A DNA stretch of 64,000 bases from CAYFUR01 sp964346275. Its GTDB lineage: Bacteria; Sumerlaeota; Sumerlaeia; SLMS01. This document shows, piece after piece, positions 16,871 to 25,535 of this stretch (positions within the stretch are counted from its first letter, which is position 1; every line of letters begins with the position of its first letter). Below the pieces are notes generated by a model. The model worked only from the letters and a program-made list of their open reading frames with translations. It was not told the origin of the DNA and did no database searches. A program made the position numbers and the translations under genes. The DNA lies in contig CAYFUR010000002.1 of assembly GCA_964346275.1 (NCBI GenBank), forward strand, positions 62,001 through 126,000, given 5' to 3'.

Positions 16871-17878
16871 ATGCCGCTTTCCGATCAATCAGTCCGCCGA
16901 CTGGCCTTTGCCGGGCTCGTCGTATTCTTGGCGAGCCCTCTGGTGTCGCTGAATCTCCGTCCAAACCAGTACGAAGGAGGGCGTTCCCAGGATCCGCTGG
17001 CGCGAGCCCAGCGGAATACCAGCGCCATCGGGGCGATCCTCGGCGAGGTGCGCACAACGATGGCGGATATGCTGTTTCTGAAGACGGAACGCTATCTCCA
17101 TGGTGGCGTTGCTTATCGTCCCCACATGGAAGACGAGTTGATGTCGGTTACCCGGACTGCGGAGGGTCTGGAAGAAGAACTGTCCCACAGCGAAGAGCAC
17201 GAGCATGAGCAGAATGAGGGACACGGCTGGGATTCCGATCACCAGGCGGATATGCTGATGATTCCAACGGCACAAAATGATCCAAGGGGGATTATCGGAA
17301 ACTGGCACCGGGAGGTCAAGCCGTGGCGCGATCCCAGTCTCCCCCACTTCCACACAGATGGGACAGAACTTTTGCCATGGTATCGGCTGATGACGCTCAG
17401 CGATCCGTACAATATACGCGCCTATGCCCTTGGTTCCTGGTGGCTCAAAAGTAAGAATCCCGAGCAAGCGGTGGAGTTTATTGAAGAAGGGATCGGGAAC
17501 AATCCGCGTGCTTTCCAGCTCTATACAATGAAAGGGCAGATTCTGCTGGATCAGGCGCGAAGTATCGAATGGGGAGAGGCAGAAGGAAGCGCCGCGGAAT
17601 CGCGGGAGCTCATGAGTGCTGCAAGCCGGGCCTTGACCAGAGCGGCGGAGCTTGTGCTGGAACAGCGTCCTCCTAACGGCCCGGAGAATCCGGGATGGAC
17701 GGATTATCAGGAAGACGACGCCCAGGCCGCCCTGCGCCTCGCCGCATTAACGAAAGAACGCGCAGGAGAGCTGGAGGAGGCGCGCAAATGGGCTCGCCTG
17801 TATATCCAGATTTTCAACGTTCAGGGCCGGACGACGCCCGGGATCGAGAGGCTCGCCGGGGACGATAGGCGGGAGTAG
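16871..17878 (+). CDS. Membrane-anchored protein with TPR-like repeats and a His-rich acidic loop
   Basis: 335 residues. An N-terminal hydrophobic segment (about 10-28) acts as signal anchor. The sequence LGEVRTTMADMLFLKTERYLHGG (about 56-79) is followed by a charged linker of alternating Glu/His (SEEHEHEQNEGHGWDSDHQ region, about 108-128), which could bind metal. From about 170 onward there are TPR-like helices: LLPWYRLMTLSDPYNIRAYALGSWWL and PEQAVEFIEEGIGNNPRAFQLYTMKG are well-formed units. It is likely periplasmic and, by position, an accessory of the ABC-2 pair upstream (AGGTATC leader, 18-base gap). No enzymatic motif was found. It converges with metG with no gap. Confidence 0.72.
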   Translation: MPLSDQSVRRLAFAGLVVFLASPLVSLNLRPNQYEGGRSQDPLARAQRNTSAIGAILGEVRTTMADMLFLKTERYLHGGVAYRPHMEDELMSVTRTAEGLEEELSHSEEHEHEQNEGHGWDSDHQADMLMIPTAQNDPRGIIGNWHREVKPWRDPSLPHFHTDGTELLPWYRLMTLSDPYNIRAYALGSWWLKSKNPEQAVEFIEEGIGNNPRAFQLYTMKGQILLDQARSIEWGEAEGSAAESRELMSAASRALTRAAELVLEQRPPNGPENPGWTDYQEDDAQAALRLAALTKERAGELEEARKWARLYIQIFNVQGRTTPGIERLAGDDRRE

Positions 17879-19651
17879 TTACTGGGCGGCGTTCTCGCCG
17901 AGTTCGCGCTTCAGCACCTCGTCCTTGTCCAGCTTGGTGATGAGCGGCTGGGGCTGGCGGAGAGGCTGGCCTGGAGCAATTTCAATCGGCTCCCAACGAC
18001 CGACCGAGCCGTCGTGGTCGTAGCGCAAGGCCAGGTGCTCCCCCCGTTCATCCTCCACCGTCTCGACAAACTGGCGGCCGTAAAGCTGGCCATCGTAACC
18101 CAGGATTTCGAAGACTCTTTGGGAAGTCCATGGCAGGATTGGCTCCCAGAGGATATTGAGCCAGGCGATGGCCTGGAGCGCCGTATAGACGATCGTTCCC
18201 GCGCGTTCGGGATCCGTCTTGATGACGCGGAAGGGCTCCTCGCGCGTGATATACTGATTTGCGAGGTCCGAAAGGCGGCGGACTTCCTGGGAAGCGGCCT
18301 TCAGTTTCACGCCTTCGTAGAGCCGGCCAACGTTTTCAAAGCCGGCGCGCACTTCATCAAGCAGCGCTTTGTCCGCCTCGGAATACTCGCCCGGCGCGGG
18401 CACTTTCTGATCAAAGCGCTTCCAGCAAAAGCTGGCGATGCGATTGACGAGGTTGCCCCAGGAGGCGAGCAATTCGTTATTCACACGATCAACAAAGTCA
18501 TCCCATGTGAAATCAACATCGGCCGTTTCCGGCGCCGTCGCCGTCAGCGCGTAACGCCAGGCATCAGGCTGATAGCGCTCAAGGACATCGTTGATCCCGA
18601 TCATATTGCCTCGGGATTTGCTGAACTTGCGGCCCTTCATGTTGAGATATTCGTTTGCAGGGACGTCATGGGGGAGCTTCACGCCGCCATAGGCACAGAG
18701 CATCGCCGGCCAGATAATCGTATGGAAGGGGATGTTGTCTTTACCGATGAAGTAATAGCTATACGCTTCTGTATGGGCGGAAGAGTCCCACCAGTCGCGC
18801 CAGGCTTCGGGGGTTCCCTGAACGTGGGCCCATTCCTTGGAGGCTGAGAAGTAACCGATGACCGCGTCATACCAAACATAGATGCGCTTTTTCTCGAAGC
18901 CTTCCACGGGGATCGTGACGCCCCAGGAAATATCGCGCGTAATAGGCCGGCCGCGGAGTTTGCGTTCCTCCAATTGGGCTTTTGTCGCGTTCAGCACATG
19001 GGCCCGCCAGTGTTCTTTTCCCTCGCCGATCCATTCGAGGAGCGGTTCGTTAAGTTTACCGAGGTCGAGAAAGAAGTGCTCGGTTTCGCGTGCTTCCAGC
19101 TCGGTGGAGCCGGTGATTTTCGAGCGCGGATTCTTGAGATCGATGGCGTCGTAGGTCGCTCCGCAGCTGTCGCACTGGTCGCCGCGGGCTCCGTCATAGC
19201 CGCAGTTGGGGCATTCGCCCTCCACATAGCGGTCGGGCAGAAAGCGGCCCGCTTTCGCGTCGTATATTTGCTGCTGCTTGTCCTTGTAGATATACCCCTT
19301 TTCGAGATGGCTGAGGAAAAGCTCGTGGGTGGTCTGCCAGTGAGTCTGGGTGTCGGTGTGGGTGAAGAGATCAAAGGTGAGGCCCAGGGCCAGATAGCTG
19401 TCGATAAAGCGGGGATGAAACCGTTCGACGATCTCACCGGGAGTCACGCCCTCTTCATCAGCCCGAACGGTGATCGGCGTGCCATGGGTATCCGAACCGC
19501 TCACCATCAGGACGCGATTGCCTTTCATGCGATGATAGCGGGCGAAGATATCGGGAGGCAAATAAGCCCCGGCGATATGGCCGATGTGTTGTTCGCCGTT
19601 GGCGTAGGGCCAGGCAACACCGATAAAGATATGGCGGGGTTGATCTGTCAT
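17879..19651 (-). CDS. metG: Methionyl-tRNA synthetase
   Basis: 590 residues; charges tRNA-Met in the cytoplasm. Class I signatures are intact: HIGH at 22-25 and KFSKS at about 340. The zinc-binding knuckle has CPNCGYDG and CDSCG (about 145-163), the second pair of cysteines being recognisable as in MetG type with double knuckle. The Trp/Tyr-rich catalytic helices ([25 protein letters not shown]) are also typical. The anticodon-binding helices fill the C-terminal part; the EMAPII-like dimerisation domain found in E. coli MetG is absent. It is the second gene of a tRNA-synthetase pair with argS, 105 bases upstream on the same strand. Confidence 0.96.
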   Translation of the reverse strand: MTDQPRHIFIGVAWPYANGEQHIGHIAGAYLPPDIFARYHRMKGNRVLMVSGSDTHGTPITVRADEEGVTPGEIVERFHPRFIDSYLALGLTFDLFTHTDTQTHWQTTHELFLSHLEKGYIYKDKQQQIYDAKAGRFLPDRYVEGECPNCGYDGARGDQCDSCGATYDAIDLKNPRSKITGSTELEARETEHFFLDLGKLNEPLLEWIGEGKEHWRAHVLNATKAQLEERKLRGRPITRDISWGVTIPVEGFEKKRIYVWYDAVIGYFSASKEWAHVQGTPEAWRDWWDSSAHTEAYSYYFIGKDNIPFHTIIWPAMLCAYGGVKLPHDVPANEYLNMKGRKFSKSRGNMIGINDVLERYQPDAWRYALTATAPETADVDFTWDDFVDRVNNELLASWGNLVNRIASFCWKRFDQKVPAPGEYSEADKALLDEVRAGFENVGRLYEGVKLKAASQEVRRLSDLANQYITREEPFRVIKTDPERAGTIVYTALQAIAWLNILWEPILPWTSQRVFEILGYDGQLYGRQFVETVEDERGEHLALRYDHDGSVGRWEPIEIAPGQPLRQPQPLITKLDKDEVLKRELGENAAQ

Positions 19652-19756
19652 CAGGCTCTTTCGATCTCAGAGGGATTTCACCGAACTCATCGGGACGTTG
19701 AGGCTTAACCGCACCGGGCGTGCTGCGTCGAGGGGGAATTCCCCCCGCCGCGGGGC

Positions 19757-21553
19757 CTACATGCGCTCGGGAGGTTCGATTCCCAGCAGTCCGAGCACAA
19801 GCTCCATGGTGCGAAGCGTATGACTGACCAGGCCAAGCCAGGCGGCCTGGCGCTCGGGATCGGATTCGGAAAGGATGTGGCACTGCTTGTAGAACTGGTT
19901 GAAGACCTGCGCCAGGTCGAAGGCATAGATGCAAAGGTGGTGGGGCATGCGGGTTTCAGCGGCGAGAGCCAGCGCGTCGGGGAGGGCGAGCATTTGGATC
20001 TGGAGCGCGCGCTCGGCATTTTCCCGTGCCGGGAGGATGGCACCGGGCGCAAGCTCCTTCCCTTCTGCGTTGCGAAGGATGGATTTGATACGCACCGCCG
20101 CATAGCAGAGATAGGCGCCGGTTCGGCCTTCGAAGCGTGTGAACTTCTCCGGGTCGAAGATGTAATCGCTGGTGCGCTGGTTCTGCAGGTCCGCATATTT
20201 CAGGGAAGCGAGGCCGACACGCCGGGCGATTTCCTGGCGGGTATCGTCGTCATACTCTTCCGCGATTCCATTCTCGACCATGCGTTTCATGGCCTCGCTG
20301 GTCATCAGCTCCATCAGGTCGGAAAGGCGCATGACCCCTCCGGCGCGCGTTTTGAACGGCTTGCCATCGGGACCATTCATGGTGCCGAAGGCGAGGTGCT
20401 CCAGGCTGGCCTCAGATCCGGCAATACCGCTCTTGCGCGCCGCGCGGAAGACCTGCTCGAAATGCAGTCCCTGGCGCTTGTCCACGATGTATAGACACGC
20501 ATCGGCGTGAAATTCTTCGGTGCGCTGCTTGATCGTGGCCAGATCTGTCGTCGCATAGAGATAGCCGCCGTCGCGCTTGACCAGCATCAGCGGCGGAATC
20601 TCTTTTTTGTCATCCTCTCGGGCGACCGGAATGATCAAGGCGCCCTGGTCCTCGACGGCGATGCCTTTTTCGCGAAGATCCGCGACCATCGGCCCAAGGG
20701 AATCGTGGTAGTAGCTTTCCCCGAACCAATGGGTGAATTCCACGCCGAGGCGGTCGAAATCGCGCCTCAGTTCCTGTATAGACACATGGACAAAATGCTT
20801 CCAGAGCGCCAGATAGCCGGGGCGGCCGCCCTGGAGTTCGGCGGTGGCCTGCTGGGCCAGGGCGAGTTCTTCCTCATCCCCCTTACAGCGTGCGGAGGCT
20901 TCAGGGTAAAGGCGCTGGAGATCGTCAATAGAGACCGGCGATTCTTCCGGATAGGGGCCGGTGAAGCCGGGATCGAAGTAGGAAAGAGCGGGCTGCTCGC
21001 GGCGGACCGCCTCGATGAGCATGCCCATCTGCGTTCCCCAGTCGCCAAGGTGGATGTCGCTCAGAACCTCGTCGCCTAGAAAATGAAAGAGCCGCTGGAG
21101 GCTGTCGCCGATAATCGAGGACCGAAGGTGGCCGACGTGCATGGGCTTGGCCACGTTGGGGCCGCCGAAATCGAGAACGATTTTTTCCGGCGTTTCGACT
21201 TTTTCCAGGGCCAGGCGTTCGTCTTCGCGGGCCTGTTCGAGCATTTCCGCGAGAAGGCCATTGGAGACGCGAAAATTGATAAATCCAGGGCCGGCGATGC
21301 TCAGGTCTCGAATGCTGGGGTCTCCCCCCACCAGTTCGATGATCTGCTCGGCGATCTGGCGGGGGTTTTTCCGAAGCGTCTTGGCGGCGGGCATGGATCC
21401 ATTACACTGGAAATCGCCCAATTCGGGCTTCTGAGAGGGGACCACATCGCCGAAGCTTTCGGGGGCGCCAAGCTGGCCGAATGCCGAACGAAAGATCGAG
21501 GAGAGGCGATTGCGCAGGGAATGAGGGAAGAACAAGGATCGAAAATCAGCCAT
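19757..21553 (-). CDS. argS: Arginyl-tRNA synthetase
   Basis: 598 residues from ATG 21553. The N-terminal Add-1 domain is followed by the class I catalytic site: KPMHVGHLRSSIIGD (HVGH near residue 138), then SDIHLGDWGTQMGML, a highly conserved ArgS block. RAGGVMRLSDLM and KYADLQNQRTSDYIFD are further ArgS blocks, and the C-terminal DALR anticodon-binding domain is present (EPPERM end). The frame can be extended to GTG 21595; no good ribosome site precedes either start, but the alignment with ArgS favours the shorter form beginning MADFRSLFF. It probably forms an operon with metG. Confidence 0.94.
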   Translation of the reverse strand: MADFRSLFFPHSLRNRLSSIFRSAFGQLGAPESFGDVVPSQKPELGDFQCNGSMPAAKTLRKNPRQIAEQIIELVGGDPSIRDLSIAGPGFINFRVSNGLLAEMLEQAREDERLALEKVETPEKIVLDFGGPNVAKPMHVGHLRSSIIGDSLQRLFHFLGDEVLSDIHLGDWGTQMGMLIEAVRREQPALSYFDPGFTGPYPEESPVSIDDLQRLYPEASARCKGDEEELALAQQATAELQGGRPGYLALWKHFVHVSIQELRRDFDRLGVEFTHWFGESYYHDSLGPMVADLREKGIAVEDQGALIIPVAREDDKKEIPPLMLVKRDGGYLYATTDLATIKQRTEEFHADACLYIVDKRQGLHFEQVFRAARKSGIAGSEASLEHLAFGTMNGPDGKPFKTRAGGVMRLSDLMELMTSEAMKRMVENGIAEEYDDDTRQEIARRVGLASLKYADLQNQRTSDYIFDPEKFTRFEGRTGAYLCYAAVRIKSILRNAEGKELAPGAILPARENAERALQIQMLALPDALALAAETRMPHHLCIYAFDLAQVFNQFYKQCHILSESDPERQAAWLGLVSHTLRTMELVLGLLGIEPPERM

Positions 21554-21937
21554 GGAAAAGAGATTTGAAAGAGAAGATAAGGCCTGCAGAGCCACACGCG
21601 GAGCGCGTGTTTAGCCGCAAAAGCGCGGGAAGAGCAAGAGAATCCCGCTTTGGAAAACGGAAGGAAACCGCAAACGGGATAAAATGCCGTTGACAATGGG
21701 GTTGGAGGGGACTGGAATCGAAACCACGATCAAACAGGACTGGACTAAAGGAACTTGGGCATCAGAGGCAATCGGCTAGACCATCGGCGAGCGGGATAGT
21801 GCAGGCCCGCTTGGATATGGTCTTGTGGATTATAAGAGCTTGGGGCCAATGACGGTTCCCGTGCTTGGGCTGGTGAGCAGGAGACGAAAGCTCAGCGTTT
21901 GATCGGCACGACCTCATTTTTCAGGAGTTGTTTCATC
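21554..21937. other. Divergent intergenic region upstream of argS and the cold-shock gene
   Basis: 384 bases. It contains the upstream region for argS and a probable long 5' leader for the cold-shock gene. Around 21700-21730 the sequence superficially resembles the T-arm of a tRNA or tmRNA, but the stem arms do not pair. No clear promoter, terminator or RNA gene was found. Confidence 0.4.
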
Positions 21938-22147
21938 ATGCAGAAGGGTACCGTCAAATGGTTCAACGATGCCAAGGGCTATGGTTTCATCTCGCCCGAT
22001 GATCAGGGAGCCGATCTCTTTGTTCATCACTCGGCCATCACAATGGATGGGTTCCGCACACTGAAAGAAGGCCAGCGCGTGGAATTCGAGCCCGTTCAGG
22101 GACCAAAAGGCATGCAGGCCAGCAACGTGAGATCCACCGAAGCCTGA
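21938..22147 (+). CDS. Cold-shock domain protein
   Basis: 69 residues, the standard length of a CspA-type protein. Both RNA-binding motifs are present: KGYGFI (RNP1) and LFVHHSAI (RNP2). The N-terminus [14 protein letters not shown] is canonical. The frame extends 13 codons upstream, but AGGAG sits 10-11 bases before ATG 21938, which also gives the conserved start. It binds single-stranded RNA/DNA and probably acts as an RNA chaperone. It is monocistronic, with a hairpin 28 bases after the stop. Confidence 0.95.
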   Translation: MQKGTVKWFNDAKGYGFISPDDQGADLFVHHSAITMDGFRTLKEGQRVEFEPVQGPKGMQASNVRSTEA

Positions 22148-22175
22148 AGCAGTATCAAGTCGGCTACAACCATGG

Positions 22176-22203
22176 CGTCCTGGATTTTTCCGGGACGTCA
22201 TTT
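22176..22203 (+). terminator. Candidate terminator after the cold-shock gene
   Basis: An 8-bp stem with one T-G wobble (22176-22183 with 22190-22197) encloses an ATTTTT loop and is followed by TCATTTCATT. It lies 28 bases after the stop. Confidence 0.6.
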
Positions 22204-22301
22204 CATTATTCCCCTGCGAAATTCTGTCTTGATTCCCTCGCGCCCTTGGATATCTTCGGCCAACCCGGGGATTCACCGGGCACGCCCGGCAAGGCAGAGG
22301 C

Positions 22302-23432
22302 ATGAATTACGACTTCATTATCGTGGGCAGCGGCCTGTTTGGCGCCGTCTTCGCCCAGCAAGCCAAAGAAAACGGCAAGTCCGCGCTGATCATCGAGCGC
22401 CGCAACCATATCGGCGGCAACTGCTACTCGTCTGATTACGAGGGCACCAACATCAATATCCACCGCTATGGCACCCATATCTTCCACACGAATTCCGAAG
22501 ACATCTGGCGCTATGTGAATCGCTTCACGGAATTCAACCGCTATCAGCACCGCGTGCTCACGACCCACCGGGACCGCGTTTACTCGATGCCGATCAACCT
22601 GGGCACAATCAATCAGTTCTACGGCACGAATCTGCGCCCCTCGGAAGTCGATGCCTTTCTTGAGAAAAAGCGCGGCAATATCCCCCATCCGCGCAACCTG
22701 GAAGAAAAGGCGGTCTCGCTCATCGGCGAGGACCTCTACGAAGCCTTCATCAAGGGCTATACGGAAAAGCAGTGGGGCTGCGATCCGAAGGAGCTGCCCG
22801 CAAACATTATCACGCGCCTCCCGGTTCGCAGTTCCTATTTCGATTCCTACTTCGACGACAAATTCCAGGGCATTCCCGCCGGCGGCTATACGCCTATCTT
22901 CGAGCGCATGCTGGAGGGCATCCCCGTGGAGACCGGCGTGGATTTTTTCGAGGATCCGGACTACTGGCGCTCGCGAGGCAAGACGCTCGTCTATACCGGG
23001 CCGATCGATCTCTTCTTTGAATACTGCGAAGGGCGGCTCAACTGGCGCAGCGTGCGATTTGAATATGAATGCCGCGACGAGGAGGATTTCCAGGGCACGT
23101 CGGTGATGAACTATGCGGACACCGATGTCCCGTTCACACGCATCCACGAGCCGAAACATCTGCACCGCGAGAAGGCGCACACTCCGGGGAAGACGGTGAT
23201 TTTCCGGGAATATTCGCAGGTGGATAACGACCAGCCCTTCTATCCGGTGAATTTCGCCGAGGACAAAAAGAAGCTGGCCGTTTACCAGGGTCTCGCGGCG
23301 AAAGAGCCCCGGACAGTCTTTGGCGGGCGCCTGGCGGAATATAAGTATTACGACATGCACCAGGTGATCGGCTCGGCGCTGCAAAAAGCCCGCAAGGTGC
23401 TCCGCGAGGGCGTGTCCGCTCCGGCGCGCTGA
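22302..23432 (+). CDS. glf: UDP-galactopyranose mutase
   Basis: 376 residues, the usual length. Interconverts UDP-galactopyranose and UDP-galactofuranose using reduced FAD, supplying Galf for surface polysaccharide. The N-terminal FAD-binding motif VGSGLFGAVFAQ (GxGxxG) is followed by ERRNHIGGNCY, and the Glf core blocks GTHIFHTN, YTEKQWG, RLPVRSSYFDSYFDDKFQGIP and YTGPIDLFF are intact, as is the C-terminal GGRLAEYKYYDMHQVI. No glycosyltransferase gene is next to it. Its stop abuts the convergent permease gene with no spacing. Confidence 0.96.
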   Translation: MNYDFIIVGSGLFGAVFAQQAKENGKSALIIERRNHIGGNCYSSDYEGTNINIHRYGTHIFHTNSEDIWRYVNRFTEFNRYQHRVLTTHRDRVYSMPINLGTINQFYGTNLRPSEVDAFLEKKRGNIPHPRNLEEKAVSLIGEDLYEAFIKGYTEKQWGCDPKELPANIITRLPVRSSYFDSYFDDKFQGIPAGGYTPIFERMLEGIPVETGVDFFEDPDYWRSRGKTLVYTGPIDLFFEYCEGRLNWRSVRFEYECRDEEDFQGTSVMNYADTDVPFTRIHEPKHLHREKAHTPGKTVIFREYSQVDNDQPFYPVNFAEDKKKLAVYQGLAAKEPRTVFGGRLAEYKYYDMHQVIGSALQKARKVLREGVSAPAR

Positions 23433-25535
23433 TCAGCCTTTCACGGCGCCGAAGGTCAGCCCGCGAACGATTTGTTTCTGAAAAATAAAGAAGATGATGA
23501 TCATCGGGACGGCGGAAATCGTGGCCCCGGCCATGACGAGCCCGAAGTCCTGGGCGTTTTGCTGCTGTAGCGATTGCAGGCCAACCTCGAGGGTAAAAAG
23601 CTCCTCGGACCCCAAAACAACGAACGGCCAGAAGAAATTCCGCCAGGCCGCGGTGAAGCTCAGGATTCCCCACGCGCCCAGGATCGGCTTGCAAAGGGGC
23701 AGAATCACACGCGCCCAGGTGCCGAAGTATCCACAGCCGTCGATATACGCGGCTTCGTCCAGCTCGCGCGGCATCCCGATGATAAACTGGCGCATGAGGA
23801 AAACACCCACCGGCGCGCAAAACGTCGGGAGAAATATCGCCCAGTGGGTGTTCATGATGTCTATATGCAGCACATTGCGGATTCCTGTGCTGATGACGAT
23901 GAAGAGGGGAATCAGCAAAGCCTGGAAGGGCACCATGATCGAAGCGACAAACAGGCTGAAGAGCAGCCCCCGGCCGGGGAAACTGATCCGAGCGAAAACG
24001 TATCCTGAAAGGCAGCTCAGCAAGACCTGCACAACCGTGATCAACAGGGAAAGATAGGTGCTGTTCCAAAGCCAGCGCAGAATGAGCGGCGCGCGTTCCA
24101 GAAGCGTGCCGTAATTTTCCGGGGAAAAATTGGAGGGGGAAACCTGGGGTGGCGATGTCTGCAGATAGACACTGGGGGTGAAGGCGGCGAGGAACATCCA
24201 GGCCATGGGAGCAAGAAAAAGCAGCCCGAGGGGGAGGAGAATGGCATGGACGGGGAGCTCGCGAAAAACCGTGCGCAGGACGTGCGGGCGGTTTTTCCAG
24301 GCAAGAGAGGCGGATTTCCTGAGTCGAGGCCACGATGTATATCGCATCGCATTGAAAGTATTCCGGCACGCCGCCGGAATCATGGACCCGAGTGTTGATG
24401 CGGACCGTGGCTTTGACCCCCGGAGAATGCCGGCGAGCTTCGTGAAAATCCACGAAGCGAAAGCCCAAACCAGCGATCCCGCCACCAGAATGCAGGCAAT
24501 GAGAAGCATGATGGCCGATTGAATGGAGCGGGCGACGAGCCTCTTGGCCTTGTGGCCCGCCTGGCCGAGCCATCCAAGAAACAGCCCGACGCGATCGCTG
24601 AACCCGCTCGCGAGAGCGTCCATCCAGGTCTGGGGACGGGACTCCTCGGTGTCTTTTCCGAAGAATTTGAACTGAAGCACGGCAATGGTGGTGACAACGA
24701 CAAGCAGGATGAGGGACAGGGCTCCCGCTGGTCCATAGCGCCCCTGCTTGAATGCAAGGTCGTATATCTCGTAAACCACCACGGTCGAGGATCCCGCCGG
24801 GCCACCGCTGGTGAGAATGAAAACGAGTTCGAAAACCTGGAAGGAGCCGATGGTGTTCAGCACGAGCAGATAAAGAATGATCGGCCGCAGATGAGGCAGC
24901 GTGACGAACCACCAGGACTGGAGGCCATTGGCGCCCTCCACGCGGGCGGACTCCTTCTGATCTCCGGGCACCGACCCAAGGGCCGCCAGAAAGATCAGAA
25001 TATTTCCGCCGGGCCCCGCTCCGATCGCCGCGATAATCACCGACCAGATCGCCCAGTCGGGATCCCCGGTCCAGTTGATCGGGCCCAGTCCAAACTGGTC
25101 GAGCACCGCATTGAGCAGCCCGAAGTTGGGATCGTAGAGCGTTTTCCAGATCAGGGCGAAGACGATCGCGGATGTCACCGTGGGAAGGTAGAAGGCCGCG
25201 CGGTAAAAAGCCTGGCGCTTCTCCCCCACCGAGTGAATCAGGCTGGCCACGACGAGCGACATGACGAGATTCACGGGCACAAAACAGATGGTGAAAAGCA
25301 GTGTATTCTTGAAGGCCAGTTGAATGCGCTCGGCCATGAGCACATTGCCAAAGAGATCGCGGAAATTCTGAAACCCGACCCAGGGACTGCCCATGACGCC
25401 CTGGGCCATTTCCACGTGCTTGAAGGCAATGACAAGCGCCAGAAGCATGGGGATGCCAAAAAACACTGTGAACAAGAGCAGCGAGGGCGCCAGCATCGTA
25501 TAGGCGGAAAGTGTGCTGCGCCATCCCCGGTTCAT
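23433..25535 (-). CDS. Fused MalF-MalG type sugar ABC transporter permease
   Basis: 700 residues, twice the normal length of a sugar ABC permease. Residues about 1-295 are a complete UgpA/MalF-like permease with its EAA loop at about 187-214 (core ESARVEGANG), and residues about 425-700 are a complete UgpE/MalG-like permease with its EAA loop at about 588-615 (core DEAAYIDGCG) and the usual C-terminal end GLTFGAVKG. The connecting stretch of about 130 residues contains one additional hydrophobic helix (about 340-367), which would put the N-terminus of the second half on the correct side of the membrane. Both halves look intact. The ATG overlaps the stop of the binding-protein gene (ATGA). No ATPase gene is present, so a shared MalK-like subunit is expected. 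Confidence 0.9.
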   Translation of the reverse strand: MNRGWRSTLSAYTMLAPSLLLFTVFFGIPMLLALVIAFKHVEMAQGVMGSPWVGFQNFRDLFGNVLMAERIQLAFKNTLLFTICFVPVNLVMSLVVASLIHSVGEKRQAFYRAAFYLPTVTSAIVFALIWKTLYDPNFGLLNAVLDQFGLGPINWTGDPDWAIWSVIIAAIGAGPGGNILIFLAALGSVPGDQKESARVEGANGLQSWWFVTLPHLRPIILYLLVLNTIGSFQVFELVFILTSGGPAGSSTVVVYEIYDLAFKQGRYGPAGALSLILLVVVTTIAVLQFKFFGKDTEESRPQTWMDALASGFSDRVGLFLGWLGQAGHKAKRLVARSIQSAIMLLIACILVAGSLVWAFASWIFTKLAGILRGSKPRSASTLGSMIPAACRNTFNAMRYTSWPRLRKSASLAWKNRPHVLRTVFRELPVHAILLPLGLLFLAPMAWMFLAAFTPSVYLQTSPPQVSPSNFSPENYGTLLERAPLILRWLWNSTYLSLLITVVQVLLSCLSGYVFARISFPGRGLLFSLFVASIMVPFQALLIPLFIVISTGIRNVLHIDIMNTHWAIFLPTFCAPVGVFLMRQFIIGMPRELDEAAYIDGCGYFGTWARVILPLCKPILGAWGILSFTAAWRNFFWPFVVLGSEELFTLEVGLQSLQQQNAQDFGLVMAGATISAVPMIIIFFIFQKQIVRGLTFGAVKG

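Noticed and set aside
21700..21735. tRNA/tmRNA T-arm-like stretch on the - strand
   Set aside because: The arm halves do not pair and no acceptor or anticodon stem could be built around it.
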